The notes beneath the pieces were generated by a model. It searched no databases, had not been told where the DNA came from, and saw only the letters and a list, made by a program, of their open reading frames with translations. This document shows, one piece after another, positions 1-5,250 of a DNA stretch of 6,227 bases (position 1 is the first letter of the stretch; each line of letters begins with the position of its first letter). The position numbers and the translations under genes are program-made. Origin of the DNA: an uncultured Oscillospiraceae bacterium (GTDB lineage: Bacteria; Bacillota; Clostridia; Oscillospirales; Oscillospiraceae); assembly GCA_934659445.1 (NCBI GenBank), contig CAKUHV010000095.1:1-6227 (forward strand), written 5' to 3'.

Positions 1-10
1 CCTTTGCCAT
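1..10 (-). CDS. Start of a leftward gene, cut by the window edge
   Basis: Only the first three codons are visible: reading leftward from base 10, ATG GCA AAG encodes Met-Ala-Lys. The start is supported by an SD-like GGGGTGAT on the minus strand (bases 24-16), which matches most of the 16S-complementary GGAGGTGAT, and by an extended -10 promoter about 24 bases further upstream. The protein family cannot be told from three residues. The large dyad over the promoter suggests a repressor-controlled gene, possibly an autoregulated regulator or an efflux gene, but that is inference. Confidence 0.5.
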
Positions 11-16
11 TAAAAT

Positions 17-63
17 CACCCCATCTGTTGGACATTATATCATACTGTCCAACAAATGGGGTG
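17..63. promoter_or_regulatory. 47-bp imperfect dyad over promoter and SD (operator or RNA hairpin)
   Basis: The dyad is centred on base 40. The outer arms are CACCCCAT (17-24) and ATGGGGTG (56-63). The inner arms are GTTGGACA (27-34) and TGTCCAAC (46-53), joined to the outer arms by a T26-A54 pair and a C25/A55 mismatch. Inside, TAT (36-38) faces ATA (42-44). Of 23 possible pairs, 20 match. The dyad covers the minus-strand extended -10 (34-42) and the SD of the leftward gene. A dyad over a -10 is typical of a repressor operator. RNA read through it would also fold into a long hairpin that hides the SD. The cognate protein is unknown. Confidence 0.6.
34..42 (-). promoter_or_regulatory. Proximal promoter of the leftward gene, extended -10
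   Basis: The minus strand reads TGATATAAT, a perfect extended -10 (TGnTATAAT). At 17-bp spacing the -35 position reads ACCCCA, which is not consensus; extended -10 promoters can work without a good -35. The predicted start near base 27 gives a leader of about 17 bases with the SD correctly placed before the ATG at base 10. The element lies inside the dyad, so a protein bound there would block polymerase. Confidence 0.55.
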
Positions 64-77
64 CGGTTCAGTTGGAC

Positions 78-86
78 ATTATATCA
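78..86 (-). promoter_or_regulatory. Distal duplicate of the leftward promoter
   Basis: This is an identical TGATATAAT in the second repeat unit, 44 bp upstream of the first. A transcript starting near base 71 would contain the whole proximal dyad, so its SD would be paired. It may therefore yield poorly translated mRNA, or may be silent. This is inference from position only. Confidence 0.4.
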
Positions 87-174
87 TACTGTCCAACAAA
101 TGGGGTGCGGTTCAGCGGATTGGGTAATTCTTTACATTTTGTTTAAAATTTGCGGTTAATTAAATGCAACAGCC

Positions 175-236
175 AAAAAATACCCAGCCGTTAAGAAGAG
201 GAAAGCGTCTTTCCATCCCTCAACGGCTGGTTTTTT
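175..236. terminator. Bidirectional hairpin terminator with nested stem
   Basis: CCAGCCGTT (184-192) pairs with AACGGCTGG (222-230) in a perfect 9-bp stem. Six Ts follow on the plus strand (231-236), and six As precede (175-180), giving a T-run on the minus strand three bases after the stem. The loop holds a second stem, GGAAAG (200-205) with CTTTCC (209-214). Read leftward it would end the DUF3810/FAD-oxidoreductase transcript, whose last codon ends at 261. No rightward gene ends here, so its plus-strand use is uncertain. Confidence 0.75.
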
Positions 237-239
237 AGA

Positions 240-257
240 TTAACTTAATGACATTGG
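240..257 (+). repeat. 18-mer repeat, copy 1 (TTAACTTAATGACATTGG)
   Basis: This copy lies between the terminator T-run and the stop codon of the DUF3810 gene (261-263). It matches the reverse complement of 3037-3054 at 17 of 18 bases and the direct sequence 3173-3190 at 15 of 18. The three copies suggest a dispersed intergenic repeat word in this genome. Its function is unknown. Confidence 0.65.
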
Positions 258-260
258 AAT

Positions 261-1361
261 TCATGCTCTGCTCTTTTCCCAGGCCACCAGCAGGTCCACG
301 CAGGCCCCATAGGACCGCAGGCCCAGCTGCTGGTCGTTCTGCCTGAGAAACGCGTCGTAGGTCTGCCCGGCCCTGTCCTCCAGGGGGGACTCCAGCGCGG
401 CCCAGTAGGTGCGGTCATCCTCCCAGTCCCGGGACAGCTCCGGCGTGAAATATGTCCCCGCGATCCCGTACCAGACGTCGGGGGCTGCGGAGCACAGGGC
501 ATTGCTCAGGGCGATCAGCCCATCCAGCGCGCCGGAGTAGGCAAACACCGGGTCGCCGCTGGTGAGACAGGCGGCGATGCCCACGAAGTTTGCCTCGTTC
601 TCCGAGGCCACCATCCGCTGGTGGCTCAGCTCGTGGGCAATGGTGGCGGGGATGAGACAGGCTGGGGCGTCTGTGTTCACATTGGCCTCGCCGGTAAAGG
701 GGAAGTACACTCCGGTAAAGCCCAGAATGCTTTGCAGGCGGGAGCACACGATGGGCTTGGCCCGGCCGGTGTCCGCCGCCAGACAGGGGAACTCCGCCGC
801 GATCCCCTCGTACAGCGTTTCCGCTGTCCGGAACCAGCTGCCGGTGTCCCGCAGAAAGCCGCCGTCCTCTGTGCGGGGCACCTGATCGGACAACTCCGCT
901 GCCCGCCGGGCGTAGACGGCGGTGACCTGAGCCAGCTCCTCCACGGAGTAGGGGGCGGCCGTCAGGCCGCTGCGCTGCTGAAAGCTGGGGGCGTAATAGG
1001 CGGCGTTCCACAGCCAGCAGAACCCGGCCCACAGCCACAGCCAGACCGCCCCCAGGGCGGCCAGACGGCGCAGACAGCGCCGCCATCCCTCCCGCCGCAG
1101 GCGGAGGAGGGCGAAGATCAGCCAAACCAGACTGCCGCCCAGAAACAGAGCGGTGAGCAGCTCCCCCACGGAGAAGGGGAACAGTCCCCACAGCCGGCCC
1201 AGGGCCTGCTCCAGGGGGGCCATGCATCCGGTGACCCAGGCGGCCAGCAGACCGGGACGGGATTTGGCCAGCTCAAACAGCGCCACCAAGGCGGCGGGGA
1301 GCAGCAGCGCGGCCCACAGCATCCACGGGGGGCGGGGCCCGTTTTTCCGCTCCGTGTTCAT
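261..1361 (-). CDS. DUF3810 family membrane protein with HELSH metallopeptidase motif
   Basis: This is a 366-aa protein. The N-terminus is membrane-embedded, with hydrophobic segments at about residues 12-31, 62-87 and 99-120. A soluble domain follows with H243-E-L-S-H247 and then E254-N-E256-A-N-F, the arrangement seen in DUF3810 proteins. HExxH plus a downstream Glu is the zinc ligand and catalytic pattern of gluzincin-type peptidases, so a membrane-anchored zinc peptidase facing outward is likely. Substrate and peptidase activity are unproven for the family. The ATG overlaps the stop of the upstream FAD-oxidoreductase gene as ATGA (1361-1358). A GGTGG seven bases before the ATG is a modest SD, so translation is probably coupled. 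Length and domain order look complete. Long open frames on the opposite strand here are GC-driven shadows. Confidence 0.88.
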   Translation of the reverse strand: MNTERKNGPRPPWMLWAALLLPAALVALFELAKSRPGLLAAWVTGCMAPLEQALGRLWGLFPFSVGELLTALFLGGSLVWLIFALLRLRREGWRRCLRRLAALGAVWLWLWAGFCWLWNAAYYAPSFQQRSGLTAAPYSVEELAQVTAVYARRAAELSDQVPRTEDGGFLRDTGSWFRTAETLYEGIAAEFPCLAADTGRAKPIVCSRLQSILGFTGVYFPFTGEANVNTDAPACLIPATIAHELSHQRMVASENEANFVGIAACLTSGDPVFAYSGALDGLIALSNALCSAAPDVWYGIAGTYFTPELSRDWEDDRTYWAALESPLEDRAGQTYDAFLRQNDQQLGLRSYGACVDLLVAWEKSRA

Positions 1362-2941
1362 CCCAGAGCCACCGCTTCCGCGATCCGCACGCCGTCTACG
1401 GCGGCGGACACGATGCCCCCGGCGTAGCCTACCCCCTCGCCGCAGGGGTACAGCCCCCGCAGGGCGGACTGTCCCGACCCGTCCCGAAGGATGCGCAGGG
1501 GGGAGGAGGAGCGGGTCTCCACCCCCGTGAGAACCCCGTCCGGCCGGGCAAAGCCCCGGAGCTTCCGGTCAAACAGGGGGATGGCCCCCCGCAGGGTGTC
1601 GGTGACGTAATCGGGCAGAACGCCGTCCAGCGCCCCCCAGGTCACCCCGGGGCGATAGGTGGGCGCGACCTCCCCCGGCCCCGCCGAGGGGCGGCGGGCC
1701 AGAAAATCCCCCACCAGCTGGGCCGGGGCGCGGAAGCTCTCTCCCCCCCGCAGCCAGGCCGCCCGCTCCCACTGCTCCTGAAAACGCACTCCCGCCAGGG
1801 GGTCGTCCCCGGGGAAGTCCTCCGGGCCCACCCCTACCAGAAAGCCGCCGTTGATGTTTTTTCCGTCCCGGGCCCGCAGGCTCATGCCGTTGGTCACCGC
1901 CTGGCCGTAGTCGCTGGCGGCGGCCACCACCTGCCCCCCGGGACACACACAGAAGGTGAAGGCCGACCGGCCATTGGGCAGATGACAGGCCAGCTTGTAG
2001 TCCGCCGGGGGCAGCTGCTCCCACGCGGGGCCGAACTGGGCGGCGCTCACCTGACTCTGTAAGTGCTCGATGCGCACGCCGATAGCGAATTTTTTCTGCT
2101 CCATGGGCACCCCCGCCTCATATAGCATCCGGAAGGTATCCCGGGCGGAGTGCCCCGGGGCCAGGATCAGGGCGTCGCAGTCCATGTCATAGGTGCCCCC
2201 CTGCTCCGTCATCACCGTGATGCCGGTGAGCTGGCCCCCGTCGCGGCGCAGGGCCCACAGCTGGCTTTCAAAGCGCACCTCGCCCCCCAGAGAGAGGATC
2301 TCCCGCCGGAGGGAGGCCACCACCTGCCGCAGCACGTCGGTGCCGATGTGGGGCTTGTGAGACCACAGGATGTCCCGTGGCGCGCCGTGCTCCACAAAGG
2401 TGCGGAACACAAGGCTCTGCCGGGGGTCGCTGGTGCCGGTGGTCAGCTTGCCGTCGGAGAAGGTGCCGGCGCCCCCCTCGCCGAACTGCACGTTGGAGGT
2501 GCGGGACAGCTGCCCGGTGCGCCAGAAGTGCTCCACGTCCTCTGTGCGCTCCTCCACCGGGCGGCCCCGCTCCAGCACGATGGGCTTTAAGCCCATGCGG
2601 GCCAGAGTCAGGGCGGCGAACAGCCCCGCCGGGCCCATGCCCGCCACCACCGGGGGCAGGGGAGAGACGCGCCGGGGCCGGGGCAGGACATATTCCGCCG
2701 GAGCGATCCGGTCCAGATGCTTTCCCGGGGCGGCGCACAGCACCGCCTCCTCGTCGGGCAGAGACACCCCCACCGTATAGACGTAGTGCACGTCGTTCTT
2801 CTTCCGGGCGTCGATGGACTGCCGCAGCAGCTCCATCCCGCCCAGCCGTCCGGGCCGCAGGCCCAGCTCCGCCGCCGCCCGTTTTTTCAGTTGCTCCATG
2901 TCCCCGTCCGGGGGCAGGGGGATATTGCTGATTCGGATCAT
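1358..2941 (-). CDS. FAD-dependent dehydrogenase, COG2509 type
   Basis: This is a 527-aa cytosolic flavoprotein. An N-terminal cap domain starts MIRISNIPL and contains a basic SIDARKKNDVHYVY stretch (42-55). The Rossmann FAD site is G101-M-G103-P-A-G106, with acidic E124 closing the second strand (IVLERG). The GEGGAGTFSDGKL block (154-166) and C-terminal CGEGVGYAGGIVSAAVDG (500-517) are hallmarks of this family of uncharacterised NAD(FAD)-utilising dehydrogenases. The electron donor, acceptor and substrate are not known. The start at 2941 is chosen because the family begins there and GGGAGG lies five bases upstream. A longer in-frame start at 3046 would run through the promoter and is rejected. 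It is the first gene of an operon with the DUF3810 gene, which overlaps it by four bases. Confidence 0.9.
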   Translation of the reverse strand: MIRISNIPLPPDGDMEQLKKRAAAELGLRPGRLGGMELLRQSIDARKKNDVHYVYTVGVSLPDEEAVLCAAPGKHLDRIAPAEYVLPRPRRVSPLPPVVAGMGPAGLFAALTLARMGLKPIVLERGRPVEERTEDVEHFWRTGQLSRTSNVQFGEGGAGTFSDGKLTTGTSDPRQSLVFRTFVEHGAPRDILWSHKPHIGTDVLRQVVASLRREILSLGGEVRFESQLWALRRDGGQLTGITVMTEQGGTYDMDCDALILAPGHSARDTFRMLYEAGVPMEQKKFAIGVRIEHLQSQVSAAQFGPAWEQLPPADYKLACHLPNGRSAFTFCVCPGGQVVAAASDYGQAVTNGMSLRARDGKNINGGFLVGVGPEDFPGDDPLAGVRFQEQWERAAWLRGGESFRAPAQLVGDFLARRPSAGPGEVAPTYRPGVTWGALDGVLPDYVTDTLRGAIPLFDRKLRGFARPDGVLTGVETRSSSPLRILRDGSGQSALRGLYPCGEGVGYAGGIVSAAVDGVRIAEAVALG

Positions 2942-2961
2942 GGGGCCCTCCCGCTTGGATG

Positions 2962-2977
2962 CCGCTCCGGGGAGCGG
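2962..2977 (-). other. Hairpin in the leader of the FAD-dehydrogenase mRNA
   Basis: CCGCTC and GAGCGG flank a four-base loop within the predicted leader of about 46 bases, roughly 10 bases before the SD. It could stabilise the 5' end or tune translation. There is no T-run, so it is not a terminator. Function is inferred only from position. Confidence 0.3.
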
Positions 2978-2993
2978 AAAATTCGATGCGGCT

Positions 2994-3022
2994 ATTATAC
3001 CACATCTCCGGAGAGATGAAAA
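2994..3022 (-). promoter_or_regulatory. Promoter of the FAD-dehydrogenase/DUF3810 operon
   Basis: The minus strand has -35 TTTTCA (3022-3017; 4 of 6 consensus), a 17-bp spacer and -10 TATAAT (2999-2994) preceded by TGG, giving an extended -10. A start near 2987 leaves a leader of about 46 bases to the ATG at 2941. It is the best vegetative promoter in the window. Confidence 0.7.
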
Positions 3023-3036
3023 GCTGCCGCTTTGTG

Positions 3037-3054
3037 CCAATGTCATTCAGTTAA
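3037..3054 (-). repeat. 18-mer repeat, copy 2, inverted
   Basis: The minus strand reads TTAACTGAATGACATTGG, one base different from copy 1 at 240-257 and in the opposite orientation. It is the left outer arm around the 105-bp palindromic element, pairing imperfectly with 3173-3190 (15 of 18). It also contains TGTCATTC, the same word that opens the inner element 22 bases later. Confidence 0.65.
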
Positions 3055-3062
3055 GAAAAACC

Positions 3063-3167
3063 TGTCATTCCGAGGCAGTGACCGATGTCACTGTCGGGGG
3101 AATCCGCATCTAAAACGTTAGAAAAGGCGGATTGCCGCGCCAGTCTGCGGACTTGCGCGCAATGACA
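3063..3167. repeat. MITE-like palindromic intergenic element with TGTCATT/AATGACA ends
   Basis: The 105-bp element has terminal inverted repeats TGTCATT (3063-3069) and AATGACA (3161-3167). The left half folds as CAGTGAC/GTCACTG (3076-3082/3087-3093, loop CGAT), with outer CCGA/TCGG pairs. The right half folds as a stem at 3137-3145/3150-3158 (one mismatch, loop TGCG), with outer ATTGC/GCAAT. A central alternative stem pairs AATCCGC (3101-3107) with GCGGATT (3127-3133), topped by TCTA/TAGA. Elements with TCATTCCGAG...GGAATCC and GGATTGCC...GCAATGACA words are familiar in Clostridia intergenic regions, from general knowledge. It encodes no protein. It lies between the divergent FAD-dehydrogenase and recombinase genes. 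Confidence 0.75.
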
Positions 3168-3172
3168 AAGCC

Positions 3173-3190
3173 CTTAGCTTAATGGCATTG
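3173..3190 (+). repeat. 18-mer repeat, copy 3, diverged
   Basis: TTAGCTTAATGGCATTGC matches copy 1 at 15 of 18 bases. It forms the right outer arm against 3037-3054 and partly underlies the weak promoter candidate of the recombinase gene. Confidence 0.5.
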
Positions 3191-3206
3191 CACTTTGTGC
3201 TATCCT
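3179..3206 (+). promoter_or_regulatory. Candidate promoter of the recombinase gene
   Basis: TGCTATCCT (3198-3206) is an extended -10 with a 4 of 6 hexamer. The -35 position is poor: TTAATG at 16-bp spacing. The start would fall near 3213, about 38 bases before the ATG. A weak promoter would fit a lowly expressed recombinase. Confidence 0.3.
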
Positions 3207-3250
3207 TTTTCTGTCCCCAGCGGGGAACTACAGAGAGGGAGGCCATGAAC

Positions 3251-4408
3251 ATGGCAAGAAAGATCATCGAACCCAACATTTCCTATGACGAGCAGCGCAG
3301 GTGCTATTACCTGACCGTGGAGCTGGGCCGGGACGACACGGGACGCAGAAGACGCCAGTGCCGCACCTTTCCCACCCTGACCGCTGCCCGGGCCGCTCGG
3401 CGCAGCAGTCTGATCGGACAGGAGCGGGCGAAGACCGCCGCCGCCCGGGGGTATACGCTGGAGGAGTGGCTGAACTGCTGGATGGACACCATTGTCTGTC
3501 CCAACCGGGCGGAGACCACGGCATACGCCTATCGGAAAATGATCGAAAACCACGTGGTCCCCCAGCTGGGGGACATTCCGCTGGGACAGCTGAGCCCCTG
3601 GGACATCCAGCAGTACTACATCCGTCTCCAGCGGCAGTCCGGCCTGTCCACCAACACCGCCCGCCGCCATCACGATATGCTCTCCGCCGCTCTGCGGGCC
3701 GCCGTGCGGGAGGAGCTGCTGTACGCCTCCCCCATGGAGCGGGTGGAGCCGCCCCGGGTCATCCCCCGGGAGGCCAGCTTTTATGATCTTCAGGAGCTGC
3801 GGCGGCTGTACCGGCTGGTGGAGGAGCAGCCGCTGGAGCTGCCGGTGAAGCTGGCGGGCAGCCTCGGCCTGCGGCGGGAGGAGATGTGCGGCCTGTGCTG
3901 GGACCGCGTGGATTTCCACCGCCGCCTGATCTTCATCCGTCAGGCCCGCACCGCCTGCGGGGCCGTGATCGTGGAGAAGGAGACCAAGACCCGCGCCTCG
4001 GTGCGGGCCCTGTATATGCCGGACGACATATACGACCTGCTGCGGGAGGAGCGCGGGCGGCAGAACGCCCTGTGGTCCCAGGAGGAGACGGAGGACCACG
4101 TGGTGCTGGACCGCCGGGGGCGGCCCTATTCCCCCAACGCCCTGTCCCTGGCCTTTACCCGATTCATCCGGAAAAACGCCCTGCCCCGGATCACGCTGCA
4201 CGGCCTGCGGCACTCCTTTGCCACCATCGCCTGCCACCAGGGGGCCTCCCTCTTCGACATCGGCAAGGCGCTGGGACATTCCACCCCCTCCACCACCGGG
4301 CGGATCTACACCCATCTGGTGGACCGCACCCACGAAAACACGGTGCTGCGGGTGTCCGACGCACTGAAGCAGACGGGGGAAAAGTTTTTGGAAACCCCTT
4401 GTTTTTAA
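3251..4408 (+). CDS. Tyrosine recombinase (phage/ICE-type integrase)
   Basis: The 385-aa protein has three parts. Residues 8-50 form a basic AP2-like arm-binding domain. Residues about 68-160 form the SAM-like core-binding domain (YTLEEWLNCW to ALRAAVREELL). The catalytic domain follows from about 180. Visible catalytic residues are R208 (LGLRREE), K246 (ETKTRAS), H317 and R320 (LHGLRHSF), H343 (LGHS) and Y353 (RIYTHL), so it looks active. Such enzymes cut and rejoin DNA through a 3'-phosphotyrosine. SD AGGGAGG (3236-3242) is eight bases from the ATG at 3251 but only two from the in-frame ATG at 3245, so 3251 is preferred. An upstream start at 3182 would lie in the repeat. No excisionase, relaxase or phage gene is next to it, and its GC-rich codon use resembles its neighbours. 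Confidence 0.88.
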   Translation: MARKIIEPNISYDEQRRCYYLTVELGRDDTGRRRRQCRTFPTLTAARAARRSSLIGQERAKTAAARGYTLEEWLNCWMDTIVCPNRAETTAYAYRKMIENHVVPQLGDIPLGQLSPWDIQQYYIRLQRQSGLSTNTARRHHDMLSAALRAAVREELLYASPMERVEPPRVIPREASFYDLQELRRLYRLVEEQPLELPVKLAGSLGLRREEMCGLCWDRVDFHRRLIFIRQARTACGAVIVEKETKTRASVRALYMPDDIYDLLREERGRQNALWSQEETEDHVVLDRRGRPYSPNALSLAFTRFIRKNALPRITLHGLRHSFATIACHQGASLFDIGKALGHSTPSTTGRIYTHLVDRTHENTVLRVSDALKQTGEKFLETPCF

Positions 4409-4427
4409 GGGCCCTATCCGCTATGAT
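4399..4427 (+). promoter_or_regulatory. Candidate promoter of the ruvX operon
   Basis: TTGTTT (4399-4404), an exact 17-bp spacer and TATGAT (4422-4427; 5 of 6 consensus) straddle the recombinase stop codon. A transcript would begin near 4434, only a few bases before the ribosome site, so the ruvX operon could be expressed independently of the recombinase. Confidence 0.45.
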
Positions 4428-4441
4428 GGTCAGGAAAGAAG

Positions 4442-4900
4442 GTGGTTTTCCTGCGTATCATGGCAATCGATTACGGCGACGCCCATACCGGCGTGGCCAT
4501 CTCAGATCCCACCGGCTTTCTGACCGGTACCACGACTACCATCCACAGCCGGAAGGAGGACGTGGTGCTGGAGGAGTTGGCCCGCATCGCCCGGGAGAAC
4601 GGGGCGGAGGAGATCGTCATGGGCTTTCCCCGGAACATGGACGGCACCGAGGGGCCGAGAGCGCAGCTCTACCGCGCCTTTGCGGACAAGGTGGCTGCGG
4701 CCACCGGTCTGACTCCCGTTCTGTGGGACGAGCGGCGCACCACGGTGGATGCCCACCGCATCCTGTTTGAAAACGGGAAGAACGCAAAAAAGAGAAAGAA
4801 AACCGTGGACGCCGTGGCGGCCTCGCTGATCCTGGAGGGATATCTGGACTTCCGGCGGCTGCGGGGCGGAAGCGGCGGACAGAAGGAGGAACAGATATGA
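4442..4900 (+). CDS. ruvX: RuvX/YqgF family Holliday-junction resolvase-like nuclease
   Basis: The 152-aa protein has an RNase H-like fold. Motifs are IMAIDYGDAHTGVAISD (6-22, with catalytic D10), EEIVMGFPRNMDGTEGPRA (56-74), WDERRTT (95-101) and VDAVAASLILEGYLD (122-136, with D123). The family resolves or trims branched nucleic acids, and some members process the 5' end of pre-16S rRNA. The listed start is GTG 4442 with AGGA six bases upstream. A CTG at 4451 would give the family-typical MRIMAIDYG and sits six bases after AGGTG (4440-4444), so the true start may be there. In many Firmicutes ruvX lies with alaS and ireB; here it follows a recombinase and precedes redox-type genes, overlapping the next gene by ATGA. 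Confidence 0.88.
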   Translation: MVFLRIMAIDYGDAHTGVAISDPTGFLTGTTTTIHSRKEDVVLEELARIARENGAEEIVMGFPRNMDGTEGPRAQLYRAFADKVAAATGLTPVLWDERRTTVDAHRILFENGKNAKKRKKTVDAVAASLILEGYLDFRRLRGGSGGQKEEQI

Positions 4901-5187
4901 CCTTTGGACTGAACGTGCTGTACACCCTGAAGCCGGGAAAGCGCCCGGAGTATCTGGAGGCGCTGCACCGGGCGGGGATACCCGGGACGGTGCGGCGGGA
5001 GGAGGGCTGTCTGGGCTACGACTACTATCTGGACACCCAGGACCCGGACAAGCTGCTGCTGGTGGAGCGGTGGGAGAGCCGCGCGGCCCAGCAGCTGCAC
5101 CTGCGCCAGCCCCATATGGCGGCGGCCATCGCCATGAAGCGGGACTATGTGGCCGACACCGTTCTCACCTGCTACGAGGTGGAGTGA
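4897..5187 (+). CDS. ABM-fold small protein, putative quinol monooxygenase (YgiN-like)
   Basis: The 96-aa protein looks like a single dimeric alpha/beta barrel domain of the antibiotic biosynthesis monooxygenase type. It runs from an N-terminal strand (GLNVLYTLKPG), through a helix (17-34) and EEGCLGYDYYLD (35-46), to VERWES (56-61) and a helix with HLRQPHM (68-74). Members oxidise quinols or other aromatics without a cofactor, or act as heme or stress proteins; the substrate here is unknown. The start is firm: AAGGAGGA six bases before ATG 4897, which overlaps the ruvX stop as ATGA. This places it in one transcript with ruvX and, 63 bases on, the flavodoxin/ferredoxin gene. It is full length for the family. 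Confidence 0.8.
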   Translation: MTFGLNVLYTLKPGKRPEYLEALHRAGIPGTVRREEGCLGYDYYLDTQDPDKLLLVERWESRAAQQLHLRQPHMAAAIAMKRDYVADTVLTCYEVE

Positions 5188-5250
5188 CCGGGACCTGACC
5201 CATGCGCCGTCTGCGTTTGCGGCACTTTTTTGGAAGGAAGGAATTTCTCT

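Larger units (their letters stand above)
27..115. repeat. Tandem 44-bp direct repeat carrying promoter and operator
   Basis: Bases 28-71 and 72-115 are identical over 44 bp, and G27 and G71 extend the match by one base. Each unit carries the GTTGGACA...TGTCCAAC dyad (27-53 and 71-97), an extended -10 on the minus strand, and the sequence AATGGGGTGCGGTTCAG. Because the copies are identical, the duplication is either recent or kept by selection. Only the gene-proximal copy has the left outer arm CACCCCAT, so the two copies are not equivalent in folding. Confidence 0.9.

Noticed and set aside
27..115. CRISPR-like array
   Set aside because: The two units are contiguous with no spacers and no cas genes are present; it is a simple tandem duplication.
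131..160. Plus-strand promoter TTTACA-18-GTTAAT driving a small RNA ended by the 184-236 hairpin
   Set aside because: The -10 matches only 4 of 6 in AT-rich DNA, and nothing else supports a small RNA.
621..1427. Long plus-strand open frame of 268 codons antisense to the DUF3810 gene
   Set aside because: It is rich in Gln, Pro and Gly with no domain pattern and no SD. The minus strand encodes a recognisable protein, so this is a GC-driven shadow.
2942..3046. In-frame N-terminal extension of the FAD dehydrogenase from 3046
   Set aside because: It would translate through the TATAAT promoter and leader hairpin; the family begins at MIRISNIPL, which has its own SD.
3182..3250. Longer recombinase start at 3182
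   Set aside because: The start lies in the repeat copy with no SD, while AGGGAGG sits just ahead of ATG 3251.
3200..4333. 377-codon minus-strand open frame opposite the recombinase
   Set aside because: Low-complexity composition; the plus strand carries all the tyrosine-recombinase motifs.
5204..5231. Weak GCCG/CGGC hairpin followed by TTTTTT between the ABM and EFR1-type genes
   Set aside because: Only four pairs in the stem; too weak to call a terminator or attenuator.
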